Assembly (NCBI GenBank): GCA_016932165.1
Contig: JAFGDK010000039.1
Coordinates: 1-57,485, forward strand
DNA length: 57,485 nt
Reading direction: 5' to 3'
From: Anaerolineales bacterium
GTDB lineage: Bacteria > Chloroflexota > Anaerolineae > Anaerolineales > UBA11579
Both the position numbers and the translations under genes were made by a program. Shown here piece after piece: positions 42,666 to 52,421 of this stretch; the first letter of the stretch is position 1; every line of letters begins with the position of its first letter. Under the pieces are notes generated by a model. It saw nothing but the letters and a program-made list of their open reading frames with translations. It was not told where the DNA came from and ran no database searches.

Positions 42666-43316
42666 ATGCGTGAAATTGATCTTGAGACCTGGCCCCGCCG
42701 GAACCATTTTAAACTTTTTCAGACCATGGATTACCCCCACTTTAACCTGTCTGCCAATGTGGATATCACCGCTTTTCGTCCCTACCTTAAAAAACAAAAT
42801 GTTTCGTTTACCATTGGCGTGATGTACCTGATCGCCCGCGTTGCCAATAATATCCCCGAATTTCGCACTCGCATCCGCGGTGATAAAGTCGTGGAGCATG
42901 AGGTTGTCCACCCCTCCACCACCATTCTGACAGACGACGACCTCTTCACTTACTGCTCGGTTAGATACTCGCCAGACTTTGCCGTTTTCACCGCTGAGGC
43001 AAACAAACGCATTGCTGAAGTCCGTGAGCACCCCAAACTGGATGACGAAGATTGGGCCGACACCCTCCTGTTTATGACCTCGCTGCCCTGGGTCTCCTTT
43101 ACCGGGATGATGCATCCCCTCAATATGTCCCCCCTAGATTCAGTGCCGCGCTTTGCTTGGGGCAAGTTCTTCAATCAGGGAGAGCAGCTCAAATTACCCT
43201 TCAATGTACAGGGGCACCACGGCATGATGGATGGCGTTCACATTGGGCGCTTCTTCGAGCAATTTCAGCAAGCGCTGGACAAACCGGAAGCAGCCCTGTT
43301 ATCAGCCTCGGCCTGA
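42666..43316 (+). CDS. chloramphenicol acetyltransferase-family protein (type A)
   Basis: 216-residue protein with the CAT fold. Active-site motif HHGMMDG (catalytic His in the HHXXXDG pattern), N-terminal TWPRRNHFKLFQTMDYPHFNLSANVDIT, and FTGMMHPLN. Length matches trimeric type A CATs. Chromosomal location among housekeeping-like genes means actual chloramphenicol resistance is uncertain; acetylation of another hydroxyl substrate is possible. AAAGGAG precedes the ATG. Confidence 0.9.
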   Translation: MREIDLETWPRRNHFKLFQTMDYPHFNLSANVDITAFRPYLKKQNVSFTIGVMYLIARVANNIPEFRTRIRGDKVVEHEVVHPSTTILTDDDLFTYCSVRYSPDFAVFTAEANKRIAEVREHPKLDDEDWADTLLFMTSLPWVSFTGMMHPLNMSPLDSVPRFAWGKFFNQGEQLKLPFNVQGHHGMMDGVHIGRFFEQFQQALDKPEAALLSASA

Positions 43317-43383
43317 TCCCCCGATGCCCAGGTGCCTGGTTGCGGATAACCAAACCATCAAACAAAAAACAAACCGCTATCTC

Positions 43384-45339
43384 TTAGGGGCACTCACTCC
43401 CATAGCCAATCTGCTCGATATTCCACAGCAGGTTGGCAGTCGCATCCAGCGCAAAACCGCAGATATCCGGTCGCGCCAGGGCGGCCTGCTGGTAGCTGAA
43501 CAGCGGGATCACCGGCAGTTCCTCAGTGAGGATCTGCTGGGCCAGGGCGTGATTGGCGGCATACGAGGGCATCCCTGGTGCGCTGCCCTTCGCCAGCCAG
43601 CAGGCAGTATCATACCCCTCATTCGCCCAGCCAGCCGCGTTCCAGCCGCCCCACTTGTACGGGAATAATCCCTCATCCCCGCCAGGGATCGCATCCGAGA
43701 GAAACAGCTGGCAGGGCGGGTCTTCCGAGGACTGCCATGAATAGAATGCCATATCAAAATTGCGTCCAAAGATCGGGGCTTCCTCTCCGGTTGCAAACAG
43801 GGCCTCACCCGCCATCCCCAGGGGGATGGCCGCAATTCCGCAGGCAGCCAGCTGCTCACCGACCAGTTCGATCAGCTCCTCATTCTGCGGGTAATCGGCG
43901 TACAGCAGTTCAAATGAGAACGCGGTGCCGTCCGGAATCCCCTCAATCCCGGCTGCCGATCTTAACCCGGTGGTTTCATCCAGCGCCCAGCCTGCCTCTT
44001 CCAGCAGGTCGGCGGCGATTTCAACATCCTGTGGGTACACGCGGATCGTATCGGTGAACAGGGTATGCCCGTCAGGCAGATAGCTGTCCATCACTGGGTC
44101 GGTACGCAGGGTCGCCGCTTGGCTGAGCGCTTCTTTATCCAGGCAATAGGCAATTGCCTGGCGGGTGCGCACATCCCCAAACAAATCTGGGCGGTCTCCA
44201 GCCCAGATGCTGTATCCGTCATCATAGCTCTGCGGCACAATCCCAAAATTCAGCAGCGTCCAGCCGCCTTTCTCCGCCCACGAAGCTGCGATCTGCCCCT
44301 CTTCGTCCAATCCAATGATCTCTTCAAAACCAACTCCAGCCGAAGCAGTGCTGTCCAGCAAATCGCATTCGCCGGTGCGGAGCATATCCAGGTTGGTCTG
44401 AGCGTCTTTTCCCACCACCCGGAACTCCACCCGGTCGATCAGCGGCAGCCCCTCCGCCGCCCGGAAATAATTCACATTGCGCATCAAAATATAGGTGTCC
44501 AGATCAGCCTCGGCAATCACATATGGCCCATACCCCACAGGCATCAAGGCGGCATTCTTCGAAACCGCCAGTTCGCTGACTGGCACTCCCTCCCACACAT
44601 GCCGCGGCGCAGGCAGCCAGAAATTCTCCTGGTAGGCAGGATCAATAAAGCCGGGTACACCCGTCCACATCACAGTATTGGCATCCAGCGCTTCATAGCT
44701 CAATGTCCGCGCTGTTTTGTACTTGCTTGCCGGTGAATTCTCATCCGCATTGAGATTGAACCCAAACACGGAGTCCTCTGCTGTCAGCGGTGTCCCATCC
44801 GACCAGGTGATCCCCTCCCGCAGCACAAACGCCGCCGCCATCTGGTCCATCTCGGTCGGGTTGCCGTCAAATGCAATTGCACAGTCGCCGCTGTAGCATC
44901 CCGTTGGGCGGATGAAGCTGCCGTATTCCAACCGGACCACATTCCCCTGGTTATCGACCACCAGATCCCCGGTCTGCACCTGAACGGCCTGCATCACCGC
45001 TGTACCGGCGTCAATCTCCGGCAAACTCTCCATCAACACTGCCTGGTAGCCATACCCGCGGTGATCCACCGGCCCGTCATAGACCGCCTGCAGGATCAGT
45101 TGGGCGGCCGGGTTGGGGTCTCCATACGGGAAGAGCGTATTCGGTGCTTCCCCCACACACACCACCAGGGTGGTCGGGATCTGTGTCGGGGTAGGACTGG
45201 CGATAACCTCTTGCTCAGCCTGCTCATCCGGCTGGACAGGAACATTCACCTCACTCTCATTGGCACCGCACCCAGCCAGCACCCCAACAACCAGCACAGT
45301 GATTCCAATCAACAACCAGTAACGGTTCTTCATCGTCAT
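43384..45339 (-). CDS. ABC transporter solute-binding lipoprotein, family 5 (oligopeptide-type)
   Basis: 651-residue extracytoplasmic lipoprotein. Signal peptide with lipobox VLAGC, then a Thr/Pro/Gln-rich linker, then a large SBP_bac_5 domain (ITWSDGTPLTAEDSVFGFNLN, TNLDMLRTGECDLLDS, VRTRQAIAYCLDKEALSQAAT, LLEEAGWALDETTGLRSA). No permease or ATPase gene adjoins it, so it is an orphan of its transporter, or perhaps a sensor. Start ATG 45339 follows AAGGA; 18 bp after rsgA in the same direction. Convergent with the CAT-like gene. Confidence 0.92.
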   Translation of the reverse strand: MTMKNRYWLLIGITVLVVGVLAGCGANESEVNVPVQPDEQAEQEVIASPTPTQIPTTLVVCVGEAPNTLFPYGDPNPAAQLILQAVYDGPVDHRGYGYQAVLMESLPEIDAGTAVMQAVQVQTGDLVVDNQGNVVRLEYGSFIRPTGCYSGDCAIAFDGNPTEMDQMAAAFVLREGITWSDGTPLTAEDSVFGFNLNADENSPASKYKTARTLSYEALDANTVMWTGVPGFIDPAYQENFWLPAPRHVWEGVPVSELAVSKNAALMPVGYGPYVIAEADLDTYILMRNVNYFRAAEGLPLIDRVEFRVVGKDAQTNLDMLRTGECDLLDSTASAGVGFEEIIGLDEEGQIAASWAEKGGWTLLNFGIVPQSYDDGYSIWAGDRPDLFGDVRTRQAIAYCLDKEALSQAATLRTDPVMDSYLPDGHTLFTDTIRVYPQDVEIAADLLEEAGWALDETTGLRSAAGIEGIPDGTAFSFELLYADYPQNEELIELVGEQLAACGIAAIPLGMAGEALFATGEEAPIFGRNFDMAFYSWQSSEDPPCQLFLSDAIPGGDEGLFPYKWGGWNAAGWANEGYDTACWLAKGSAPGMPSYAANHALAQQILTEELPVIPLFSYQQAALARPDICGFALDATANLLWNIEQIGYGSECP

Positions 45340-45357
45340 GTAATTCCTTTTGGGGGG

Positions 45358-46272
45358 TTACCACTCATCCTCAAAACGAATCCGCAAATAGGATTCATAG
45401 CGTTCAGGGTGGATTTTGCCTTTTTCCACAGCCTTCACCACTGCGCAGCCCGGCTCATCAACATGCGTGCACGAGCTGAATTGGCAATCTGCCACCCGCT
45501 CAGCAATCTCGGGGAAATAGCCGTCCAGCTCCTCAGGTTCAATATCCCACAGGGCCAGCGCCTTCAAGCCGGGGGTATCAGCCACATAGCCCCCGTTCTT
45601 CAGCGGGAACATCTCGCGCACCACTGTAGTGTGCCGGCCTTTGCCGGTGGCCTCACTCACTTCGCGCACATGCAGCCCCAAATCCGGATCCACCGCGTTC
45701 AGCAGGCTGGATTTTCCCACCCCAGATGGCCCGACAAACACTGAAATTTTTCCCGTCAGCAGTTTGCCCAGCTTGCGGATGCCGCGTTTGTGCTCTACCG
45801 AAGTGAACAGTACCCGATACCCCAGTTTGGCATAATGACCGTACAGGTTGCGGGCCAGCCTCCCGCCAATTAAGTCGGTTTTGTTGAACACAATCACTGG
45901 GGGAATGCCCTGCTCCTCGGCAATGATCAAAAACCGGTCCAGCATCCGCAGGCGCGGTTCCGGGTTGGCGCAGGCAAAGGTTAAAATCGCCTGGTCAGGG
46001 TTGGCAATGATTATCTGCTCATACTCGCCGCGCGGCGTGGGGGCCAGCCGGTGCAGCTTTCGCTCCCGCTCCTCGATTTCCTCGATCATGGCCGTATCCT
46101 CATCCAAGATCGCCACTTTTACCCAATCCCCAACTGCAATCAGATCCCCGGTTTTGGGTCCCTGCTTCAGGCGTCCCCGTAAACGGGCCACCACCTCACC
46201 CTCAGCCGTATCCAGGGTAAAAAATCCGGATTGGGAGCGGATCACAATGCCGCGGAGTATCTTTTTAGTCAT
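45358..46272 (-). CDS. rsgA: ribosome small-subunit-dependent GTPase A
   Basis: 304-residue circularly permuted GTPase aiding 30S assembly. N-terminal OB fold (GIVIRSQSGFFTLDTAEGEVVARLRG), then G4 (VFNKTDL) before G1 (GPSGVGKSSLLNAV), G3 (DTPGLKALAL), and the zinc motif CQFSSCTHVDEPGC. 3 bp after the PBP gene. Placed in a cell-wall/septum-like group (maf, pbp) rather than with ribosomal genes. Confidence 0.96.
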   Translation of the reverse strand: MTKKILRGIVIRSQSGFFTLDTAEGEVVARLRGRLKQGPKTGDLIAVGDWVKVAILDEDTAMIEEIEERERKLHRLAPTPRGEYEQIIIANPDQAILTFACANPEPRLRMLDRFLIIAEEQGIPPVIVFNKTDLIGGRLARNLYGHYAKLGYRVLFTSVEHKRGIRKLGKLLTGKISVFVGPSGVGKSSLLNAVDPDLGLHVREVSEATGKGRHTTVVREMFPLKNGGYVADTPGLKALALWDIEPEELDGYFPEIAERVADCQFSSCTHVDEPGCAVVKAVEKGKIHPERYESYLRIRFEDEW

Positions 46273-46275
46273 AAA

Positions 46276-48579
46276 CTAGTTATCGTTTCCCTCGGGGGTG
46301 GCCTCTTGAGCTTCTTGAGCTTCCAGTTCGGCCAGCTCTTCTTCTGACAGGAAATACCGGTCATCAATTTCGCCGATCTGGTTTTCCCACGGGAAGTAGG
46401 AAATCGGCCGGCCGTAGAAATACACTTCCATCAGGCGGCGGAAGATCGGGGCCGCAAACTCAGAGCCGTCTCCCTGGTTCTCAATCAGGATCGCCATAGC
46501 AATATCCGGGCGGTTCTCATCCTGTTCGTCGGTGTAGCCGATGAACCAGGCGTGCGGGTCGCCAGCCGGGTTCTGGGCGGTGCCAGTTTTACCCCAGACC
46601 GCGATCGTGCGGTTGACAAAAGTATTGTAGGCTGTACCGCGGTTATTTTGGGTCACTCTCAGCATGCCGTCACGCACCGCTGCCAGCGTATTGGCGCTGA
46701 TCGGCAGCTCACCGTTCACCACCGGGGTGAATTCAAAGGTGGCCTCTCCAGCCACATTTTCCACCCGCTCGATCATCTGCGGGCGGTAAAGCGTGCCGCC
46801 GTTGCCAAGCGCGGCAGTATACACCGCCGCCTGGATCGGCGTGATCAGCGTATTGCTCTGCCCAATCGACTGCTGGACGGAGTTAAACCATCCCTGGGCG
46901 CCTTCCTGGTCATCCGGGTTGACAATCTGGCCGCTCTCCTCCGGGAAGATATCAAACCCGGTAGGCGAACCCAATCCAAAGCCGCGGGCCATCTCGGCCA
47001 GCGCATCGGTGTACCCGGCATTATACAGGTCGTACCCCACCTGGTAGAACCAGATATTGCAGGAACGCATCAGCCCTTCGACCAGCGTCAGGTTCCCGCT
47101 GGCCGGGCGTTCCTTCTCCAGGGTCCAGTCGGTCAGTTCCACATCACCAGGGCCTTCCCAGTAATACCCGCATTCAATTGTGTCGTTTGGGCTGAACACC
47201 CCTGTCTCCAGTGCCGCCGAAATCGAGACGACCTTAAAAATCGAGCCGGGCGGATACTGTCCCTGAGTCGCCCGGTTGAAGAAGCGGCCTTCGGTATCGG
47301 GGAAATAAGTATCCCACAGGCTGTTAGGATTGTTCAGATCAGCGTAATTGGGGTCAAAGGTCGGCGAGGAAGCCATCGCCAGCACCCGGCCGGTGTCGCG
47401 TTCCAGCACCACCACCGCTCCGGTAAACCCCTGAAGTGAAAGTTGTGCCCAGCGCTGCAAATCTTTTTCCAACGTAGTGTAAATCGATTGAGAAGGCACC
47501 GTTTCCGCTGACGCCAGACGGGTGAGCAGCAAATTGTCCGGGGTCACCACATACAGGTCAGCGCTGGGACGTCCAGAAAGCATCTCCTGGCCCCATGCCT
47601 CCACCCCACTGCGCCCGATCTGAGCGCCCACCGGATACCCCTTCTCCGCCCAAAACTCCACTTCCTCCGCCGGAATCGGCCCTACCCAGCCCACAGAGTG
47701 CGAACCAGCTTCGTTGATATAAGACAGGTGCGTGGTAAAGACCTCGGCCCCAAGTGCATTGTAATGGTTGGAAAGCCGCCCCTCACTCTCTTCAAACTGG
47801 CTGAAGGGGATCTCGATCAAGGGAATTACATACGGGTTGTCTTCCTTCTCAATCTGATACCTCCAATAGGGCGCGTTGATCTCCGTGGCCTCTTGCAGGG
47901 CGCTGATCAAAGACCCAAACTGCTCTTCCTCCACCGCACTCGGCACGAGAAACAACGCCACCGCCCGGGTATCGGCCGCCAGGGTGGCGCCGTTTTTGTC
48001 GTAGATGATCCCGCGGGTCGGCCAGAGGGTTTCCATGCTCAGCCGGTTGCCGTTCGCCAGTTCCGGCATGATCAGTGTATCATCCCAAACCACTTTCCAC
48101 TCGTTGTTCTCGATGCTCATACCCATCTGGGTTTGCACCTCAATGTTGCCTACAATCCCAGACTTCAGCGTGGTTTTATACGCCACCTGGGCATAGGTCG
48201 GCGATACCAGGTCTTGCAAAATTTCAAAATCCACCCCGGTCATCACGATCTGCTGCTCCACGTTCAAATAACGGTTTGTAAAGTCCTCAAACGAGATCGC
48301 ATCCTGACTAAGTGTGGTCAGCTGGTTGTACATTGCCTGGTAATCGAACTCATTCCATGCCGAGAGATACTTCTGGGCGGCCTCACTCGGATCAGGTACC
48401 GGGATGACTGTTTGTCCAGGCAAAGGAAATTCCCCGCCGGCCGTGGTTGGTCGCGCCTCAGCATTGGTCGCCGCCGGGGGATTATTTGCCGGACGCAGGC
48501 TGCAGCCACCCAACACGCTCACCAGGACAGAAAGCATCACCAGGAGAAGCGCAGATAATTTCTGGACGCTGAATTTCAT
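46276..48579 (-). CDS. penicillin-binding protein, MecA_N-type transpeptidase lipoprotein
   Basis: 767-residue class B PBP. N-terminal lipoprotein signal with lipobox VLGGC, a Pro/Ala linker, an NTF2-like MecA_N domain (SEAAQKYLSAWNEFDYQAMYNQL...), a PBP dimerisation domain (WPTRGIIYDKNGATLAADT, GRSGVEAWGQEMLSG), and a transpeptidase domain with SXXK at Ser446-Lys449 (PPGSIFKV), SXN in RSCNIWFY and KTGTAQNP. MecA_N domains occur in PBP2a and many Gram-positive PBPs; a lipid-anchored form is less usual. Start 48579 follows AAAAGGAG and overlaps the maf stop by 4 bp. Confidence 0.93.
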   Translation of the reverse strand: MKFSVQKLSALLLVMLSVLVSVLGGCSLRPANNPPAATNAEARPTTAGGEFPLPGQTVIPVPDPSEAAQKYLSAWNEFDYQAMYNQLTTLSQDAISFEDFTNRYLNVEQQIVMTGVDFEILQDLVSPTYAQVAYKTTLKSGIVGNIEVQTQMGMSIENNEWKVVWDDTLIMPELANGNRLSMETLWPTRGIIYDKNGATLAADTRAVALFLVPSAVEEEQFGSLISALQEATEINAPYWRYQIEKEDNPYVIPLIEIPFSQFEESEGRLSNHYNALGAEVFTTHLSYINEAGSHSVGWVGPIPAEEVEFWAEKGYPVGAQIGRSGVEAWGQEMLSGRPSADLYVVTPDNLLLTRLASAETVPSQSIYTTLEKDLQRWAQLSLQGFTGAVVVLERDTGRVLAMASSPTFDPNYADLNNPNSLWDTYFPDTEGRFFNRATQGQYPPGSIFKVVSISAALETGVFSPNDTIECGYYWEGPGDVELTDWTLEKERPASGNLTLVEGLMRSCNIWFYQVGYDLYNAGYTDALAEMARGFGLGSPTGFDIFPEESGQIVNPDDQEGAQGWFNSVQQSIGQSNTLITPIQAAVYTAALGNGGTLYRPQMIERVENVAGEATFEFTPVVNGELPISANTLAAVRDGMLRVTQNNRGTAYNTFVNRTIAVWGKTGTAQNPAGDPHAWFIGYTDEQDENRPDIAMAILIENQGDGSEFAAPIFRRLMEVYFYGRPISYFPWENQIGEIDDRYFLSEEELAELEAQEAQEATPEGNDN

Positions 48580-49247
48580 AAGACTCCTTTTTGCACCTGG
48601 TTGAACACAGTGCAATCATATCCTAAAGCAGACTGGCAGGCTGCCGGCAGGTCATCCGCAGCGGTCAGCCCAAATTGGGCAACAGCACGCGCCAGATGGC
48701 AGAGCGGCAGCCCAACCACATTGGCATAACAGCCGCTTAGCTGCCCTGCCGGTCGGAACTCAGCATGCTGGATGGCATAGCTGCCGGCCTTGTCGAACGG
48801 GTCTCCGGTGGCAATGTAAGCCTCGATCTCTTCAGCGGAATAATCCCGCATGGGTACATCGGTCGCGGCCAGTTCCCGCACCAATCGGTCCTCCGCCGGG
48901 TCATAGACCGCCAGGGCGGTATACACCTGATGCACCCGTCCCCGCAGGCGGGTCAGCATGGTGCGTGCTTCCCCTGCATCTTGCGGCTTGCCCAATATCT
49001 CGGTCCCGTCGGCAACGGTGGTATCTGCTGCCACAATGATCTCACCCGCTTCCGCCTGGGGAGCCACCGCCCGCGCTTTAACCTCTGCCAGCCGCAGCAC
49101 GTACTGGTCTGCCGGCTCCCCCGCCAGCACAGACTCATCCACATCAGCCGGCATCACCCGAAACGGCCACCCGCCAAGTTGGATCAGCTCTTTGCGCCGG
49201 GGTGAGTTGGAGGCCAGGAGTATTCGGGATAACTTAGATCGCTTCAT
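48576..49247 (-). CDS. maf: Maf-family nucleoside triphosphate pyrophosphatase
   Basis: 223-residue house-cleaning or septum-related pyrophosphatase acting on dTTP/UTP or modified nucleotides. Motifs: LASNSPRRKELI, VVAADTTVADGTEILGKP, DAGEARTMLTRLRGRVHQVYTALAV, GDPFDKAGSYAIQ and CYANVVGLPL. Start 49247 begins just before LLASNSPRR; no Shine-Dalgarno is visible, and a perfect 7-bp hairpin (49260-49276) lies just upstream. First gene of the maf-pbp-rsgA-SBP operon. Confidence 0.93.
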   Translation of the reverse strand: MKRSKLSRILLASNSPRRKELIQLGGWPFRVMPADVDESVLAGEPADQYVLRLAEVKARAVAPQAEAGEIIVAADTTVADGTEILGKPQDAGEARTMLTRLRGRVHQVYTALAVYDPAEDRLVRELAATDVPMRDYSAEEIEAYIATGDPFDKAGSYAIQHAEFRPAGQLSGCYANVVGLPLCHLARAVAQFGLTAADDLPAACQSALGYDCTVFNQVQKGVL

Positions 49248-49259
49248 AATACAAATCAG

Positions 49260-49276
49260 CAGCCTGGTACAGGCTG
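49260..49276 (-). promoter_or_regulatory. hairpin in the maf leader
   Basis: CAGCCTG/CAGGCTG perfect 7-bp stem with a 3-nt loop, 12 nt before the maf ATG, in the place where a ribosome site would be expected. TAGAAT with a preceding TGT (about 49309-49314, minus strand) is a possible -10 box upstream. Confidence 0.4.
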
Positions 49277-49741
49277 CCAATCGCCTTCCAGACCGTTTGG
49301 TGATTCTAACATATCACTCACCCTTCGCAAGCGCCCCAAAACCGGCAGATTCTGGCAATAACAGAGATCAGGCACCTGGCCAACCAGGCTGCAGGGATTG
49401 GATCCTTAGGCATTGAGATCCTTAGGATACTTTAAACCAGGAGACTACTGCCATTGACTGAAAAGGAGATTATCCTCACTGCCTAATTCCCAGGTACCTC
49501 GTCACCGGTTTTCAACCATCAAACGAATGACTATTTCCACCCCAAAGTCTGTTTAAAGAATAAGCACCTGAGTTGAGGGGGGCAACCCAAGCGCTTATAG
49601 CATATTTATAATCTAATTCTTTGGTTTTGTCAAATACTTTTAAGGTTTTTTAGCCCAATTTTCCTAATTCTTATCCAACACTTATGCCAATGTATCCACA
49701 ACCGCCGTTTTACGGCTTTTAGATAAGCATTTCTCATCTTC
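49277..49741. other. gap between maf and the HerA-like gene
   Basis: About 465 bp, AT-rich toward 49600-49700, no gene found on either strand. It holds the maf promoter region, the HerA-gene terminator hairpin (49562-49596) and a short GCCGT/ACGGC stem with TTTT near 49703. No RNA gene recognised. Confidence 0.5.
49562..49596 (-). terminator. terminator-like hairpin downstream of the HerA-like gene
   Basis: On the minus-strand RNA, AAGCGCTTGGGTTG pairs with CAACTCAGGTGCTT over 14 bp (three G-U wobbles, 7-nt loop), followed by a broken U-rich run. The wobbles pair only on the minus strand (A-C mismatches on plus), so the structure belongs to the HerA-gene transcript. Confidence 0.6.
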
Positions 49742-52231
49742 TTACCCCTGGCTGGAGGAAAAACCCGGCAGTTCAATCATCTCACCCTCAGCCGCCACCC
49801 GATGATACGGCATCCAGGCTATCCCGAAGATCTCCACCAAAATATCCTTCTTATACGGGCGCACAGCAATCTCTTCGATCTGCGAGGCAGTTCTGGCCCA
49901 TTTTTCCTCCAGTTCATCAATCGCCTCTTCCATCTCTGCAGACAGCAGGTCAACATCGCCCTCGATCTCCTCGATCATATCCTCAGATTCTTCGATCTCA
50001 GCTTTTGCCCGTTGGGTCAAACGCCGCTTGGTAATCGAGGAAGTCACCCGCCGCCGGCCGTAGGCATGCCCGCCGAATAGATTCTCAAACAGGGTGCTGA
50101 ATTCCTCCATCCTGCGCTGGGCGTGTTCATCCCGGTCCTCTTCCAGCTCCCGGCGCTCGTGGGCCAGCTTCTTTTTCAGGGCCTCAAACCTCTTCTGGAA
50201 CTTATCCTTCAACTCGTCTGCCTCTTCATCCAATGACTTGCGGGCTGCTTCCGATATCATTTTTCGGAACTGGCCCTTGCTCATTTCCGGGCCGGCGTAC
50301 AGCTTGAGCGCCTCGTTGCCAAATACGGTTGCCGACGAACGGCGGTAAACCCACTCCACAAAATCGGCCTCCAGCGGCTTGATCGCGCCCGCATTCGTGA
50401 AAGGCGCCTCCAACAGCGCATAACGGGCATTCACCGGCTCGGTGCGGCTCAACGCATCGAAATCAATCGCTTCAACCTGATGATCCTCCCAGCGCACCAT
50501 CCCCCGTGGATCCAGGTCAGCCACCAGGGCAGTCCGCTTCTCCGCATGATCAAGGTCGTACTTGCGCTCGTAGTAACGCAGTTCTGCCTGCACCAGCAGC
50601 ACCGGCCTATACAGCAGCCCCATACCCATCCCGTGTGCCGGCTGCGTTTTCCCCGCCGCCTTGAAAGCCTCGCTGATCGTCAGGTTATTGGGCAGAAAAT
50701 ATTCCGTTATGCCAGCAGGAAGGGTCGGTCTGGTTTGGGTGCCCACAGGTTCAATTTCTGATTCCCCCACCCCTAGTGCGGCAATTGGCTGAGCCTCGTC
50801 CAGCGGCAGCACAGGCAGGTCTGCCGGCATTACCGGGGCAGATTTGGCACCCGCAAGTTGATTCAGTGCCGGGATCTGGGCGCGTGTCAGCGGGCCGGCC
50901 AGATAATTCATCACCCAGCGGGTCTGGAACAGCACCGGCGTTTCGCCATGCACATTATGCAGCAAAAATTCCCGCTTCCCCAGGTCAGCGATCATCTGGT
51001 CATACATCTGCCGGTCCAATCTGCTGCCCGCGGCTCCCTGCAGGCCGTCCAGCAGACGCAGTTTGTCATTCTCGGTTTGCAGCTTGCCGATGAACCAGGT
51101 CCCCGCATTGGATAAGCCTTTGTAATCCAGGTCCACCGGGTTCTGGGTCACCAGAATCTGCCCCACGCCGAAAGCCCGCGCCTGCTTGAGCATGCGCAGC
51201 AGCAGGGCTTTGGTCGGCGGGTTGCTGACCGGGGGCGCGTAGCCGAAAATCTCATCAAAATAGACCAGGGCGCGCAGCGAAGTTGCCCCCGGCTGGGTGC
51301 GCATCCAGCTCTCAATCGCGCTGTACAGCAGCGTGATGAAGAACATCCGCTCCGACTCACTGAGATGTGCCAGATAAAACACGCTGTGCCTCGGGCGGTC
51401 ATCCTCCCCCCACAGCAGCGATTCAATATCCAAGGCCTGTCCGTCAATCCAGGTCTGGAAAGCCGGCGCCGCCAGAATATTGTTCAGCAGCATTGCCAGC
51501 GAGAAACGCTCTTTCTCCGGAAAGAAGGTCTCCAGGTCCATCACCCCAAGTTGATCGAACGGGGGGGTTTGCGTCTGGAGGATCAATTCGCCCAGGTCCA
51601 GATCCTCACCAGCAGACCAGGCGCGCTCAAAGATATTGGCCAGCAGGATATGCTCGCGCGAGCGCACCGGGTCAATATCTTTGACCCCCACCAGTCCCAG
51701 GACCGCCGTCACCGTCCCGGAGATCTTCTCCCGCAATAATTCCTGGTTCCCCTCCCACGCGATCTGCGGCGCTTGCAGTGAGGCCAGAATACTGACCGGG
51801 ATCCCCGCATCCGAGCCGGGAGTGTAAACCGCAAAGTGGGCGGCCTTCTTCAACGCCAGGATCCGCTCCGGTCCGATCTCCCATCGCTGCAACCCCTCCC
51901 GCCATGTCTTGGCTGCCTCCTCCGCCGCCTGAGTCACACTGAGCCCATCCCGCCGGGCTTGATCGGGATTCACCCAGGGCATAAAATCTTCCGGCAGCAT
52001 ATCAGGGAAATGCAGCAGCGCATTGGTGATATCCCCTTTGGGATCGATCATGATCGCCGGGATATTCAGCAAAGCGGCCTCTTCAAGCAGTCCGATACAC
52101 AGTCCGGTCTTGCCAGAGCCGGTCATCCCCACCACCACACCATGGGTAGTAAGATCATCAGAGTCATACAGCAGCGGCTCGCCAGTCAATTTCTTTCTGC
52201 CGAGATAGCATTTTCCGTTCGTTTCAATCAT
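49742..52231 (-). CDS. HerA-like P-loop ATPase with coiled coil
   Basis: 829-residue ATPase of the HerA/FtsK-like class (helicase HerA central-domain type). Walker A GMTGSGKTGL near residue 40, Walker B VYFDEIFGYAPP, and a sensor-like QILVTQNPVDLDYKGL. About residues 640-760 are highly charged and predicted coiled coil (ADELKDKFQKRFEALKKKL..., EIEESEDMIEEIEGDVDLL). Proteins of this type act on DNA or as stand-alone membrane-associated motors; function here unknown. Start 52231 follows GGAG at -8; the ATG at 52252 lacks a ribosome site. No NurA-type nuclease gene is adjacent. A TGG-TATAAA extended -10 box lies upstream. Confidence 0.87.
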   Translation of the reverse strand: MIETNGKCYLGRKKLTGEPLLYDSDDLTTHGVVVGMTGSGKTGLCIGLLEEAALLNIPAIMIDPKGDITNALLHFPDMLPEDFMPWVNPDQARRDGLSVTQAAEEAAKTWREGLQRWEIGPERILALKKAAHFAVYTPGSDAGIPVSILASLQAPQIAWEGNQELLREKISGTVTAVLGLVGVKDIDPVRSREHILLANIFERAWSAGEDLDLGELILQTQTPPFDQLGVMDLETFFPEKERFSLAMLLNNILAAPAFQTWIDGQALDIESLLWGEDDRPRHSVFYLAHLSESERMFFITLLYSAIESWMRTQPGATSLRALVYFDEIFGYAPPVSNPPTKALLLRMLKQARAFGVGQILVTQNPVDLDYKGLSNAGTWFIGKLQTENDKLRLLDGLQGAAGSRLDRQMYDQMIADLGKREFLLHNVHGETPVLFQTRWVMNYLAGPLTRAQIPALNQLAGAKSAPVMPADLPVLPLDEAQPIAALGVGESEIEPVGTQTRPTLPAGITEYFLPNNLTISEAFKAAGKTQPAHGMGMGLLYRPVLLVQAELRYYERKYDLDHAEKRTALVADLDPRGMVRWEDHQVEAIDFDALSRTEPVNARYALLEAPFTNAGAIKPLEADFVEWVYRRSSATVFGNEALKLYAGPEMSKGQFRKMISEAARKSLDEEADELKDKFQKRFEALKKKLAHERRELEEDRDEHAQRRMEEFSTLFENLFGGHAYGRRRVTSSITKRRLTQRAKAEIEESEDMIEEIEGDVDLLSAEMEEAIDELEEKWARTASQIEEIAVRPYKKDILVEIFGIAWMPYHRVAAEGEMIELPGFSSSQG

Positions 52232-52421
52232 CGGGGTCACTCCAGAAGACATACAAGCCGGACAAGAGTTCTGGATCTAGTTTATACCAGAACCTTGTTT
52301 TTGCCCTGCTGGGAATCCATTTCTTTTTTAACCAGGCTGGGAACCCAATTACCCACTAAACAAAAGTTTTTTCACGATCACAAAACTTTTTGTTTGTCGC
52401 GGAGGGATTATCAGATGCAGG

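Noticed and set aside
30792-52231. A SIR2 + HerA antiphage system formed by the SIR2-like gene and the HerA-like ATPase
   Set aside because: They are 17 kb apart with many unrelated genes between, differ in base composition and do not form an operon; the SIR2 gene pairs with the TPR gene instead.
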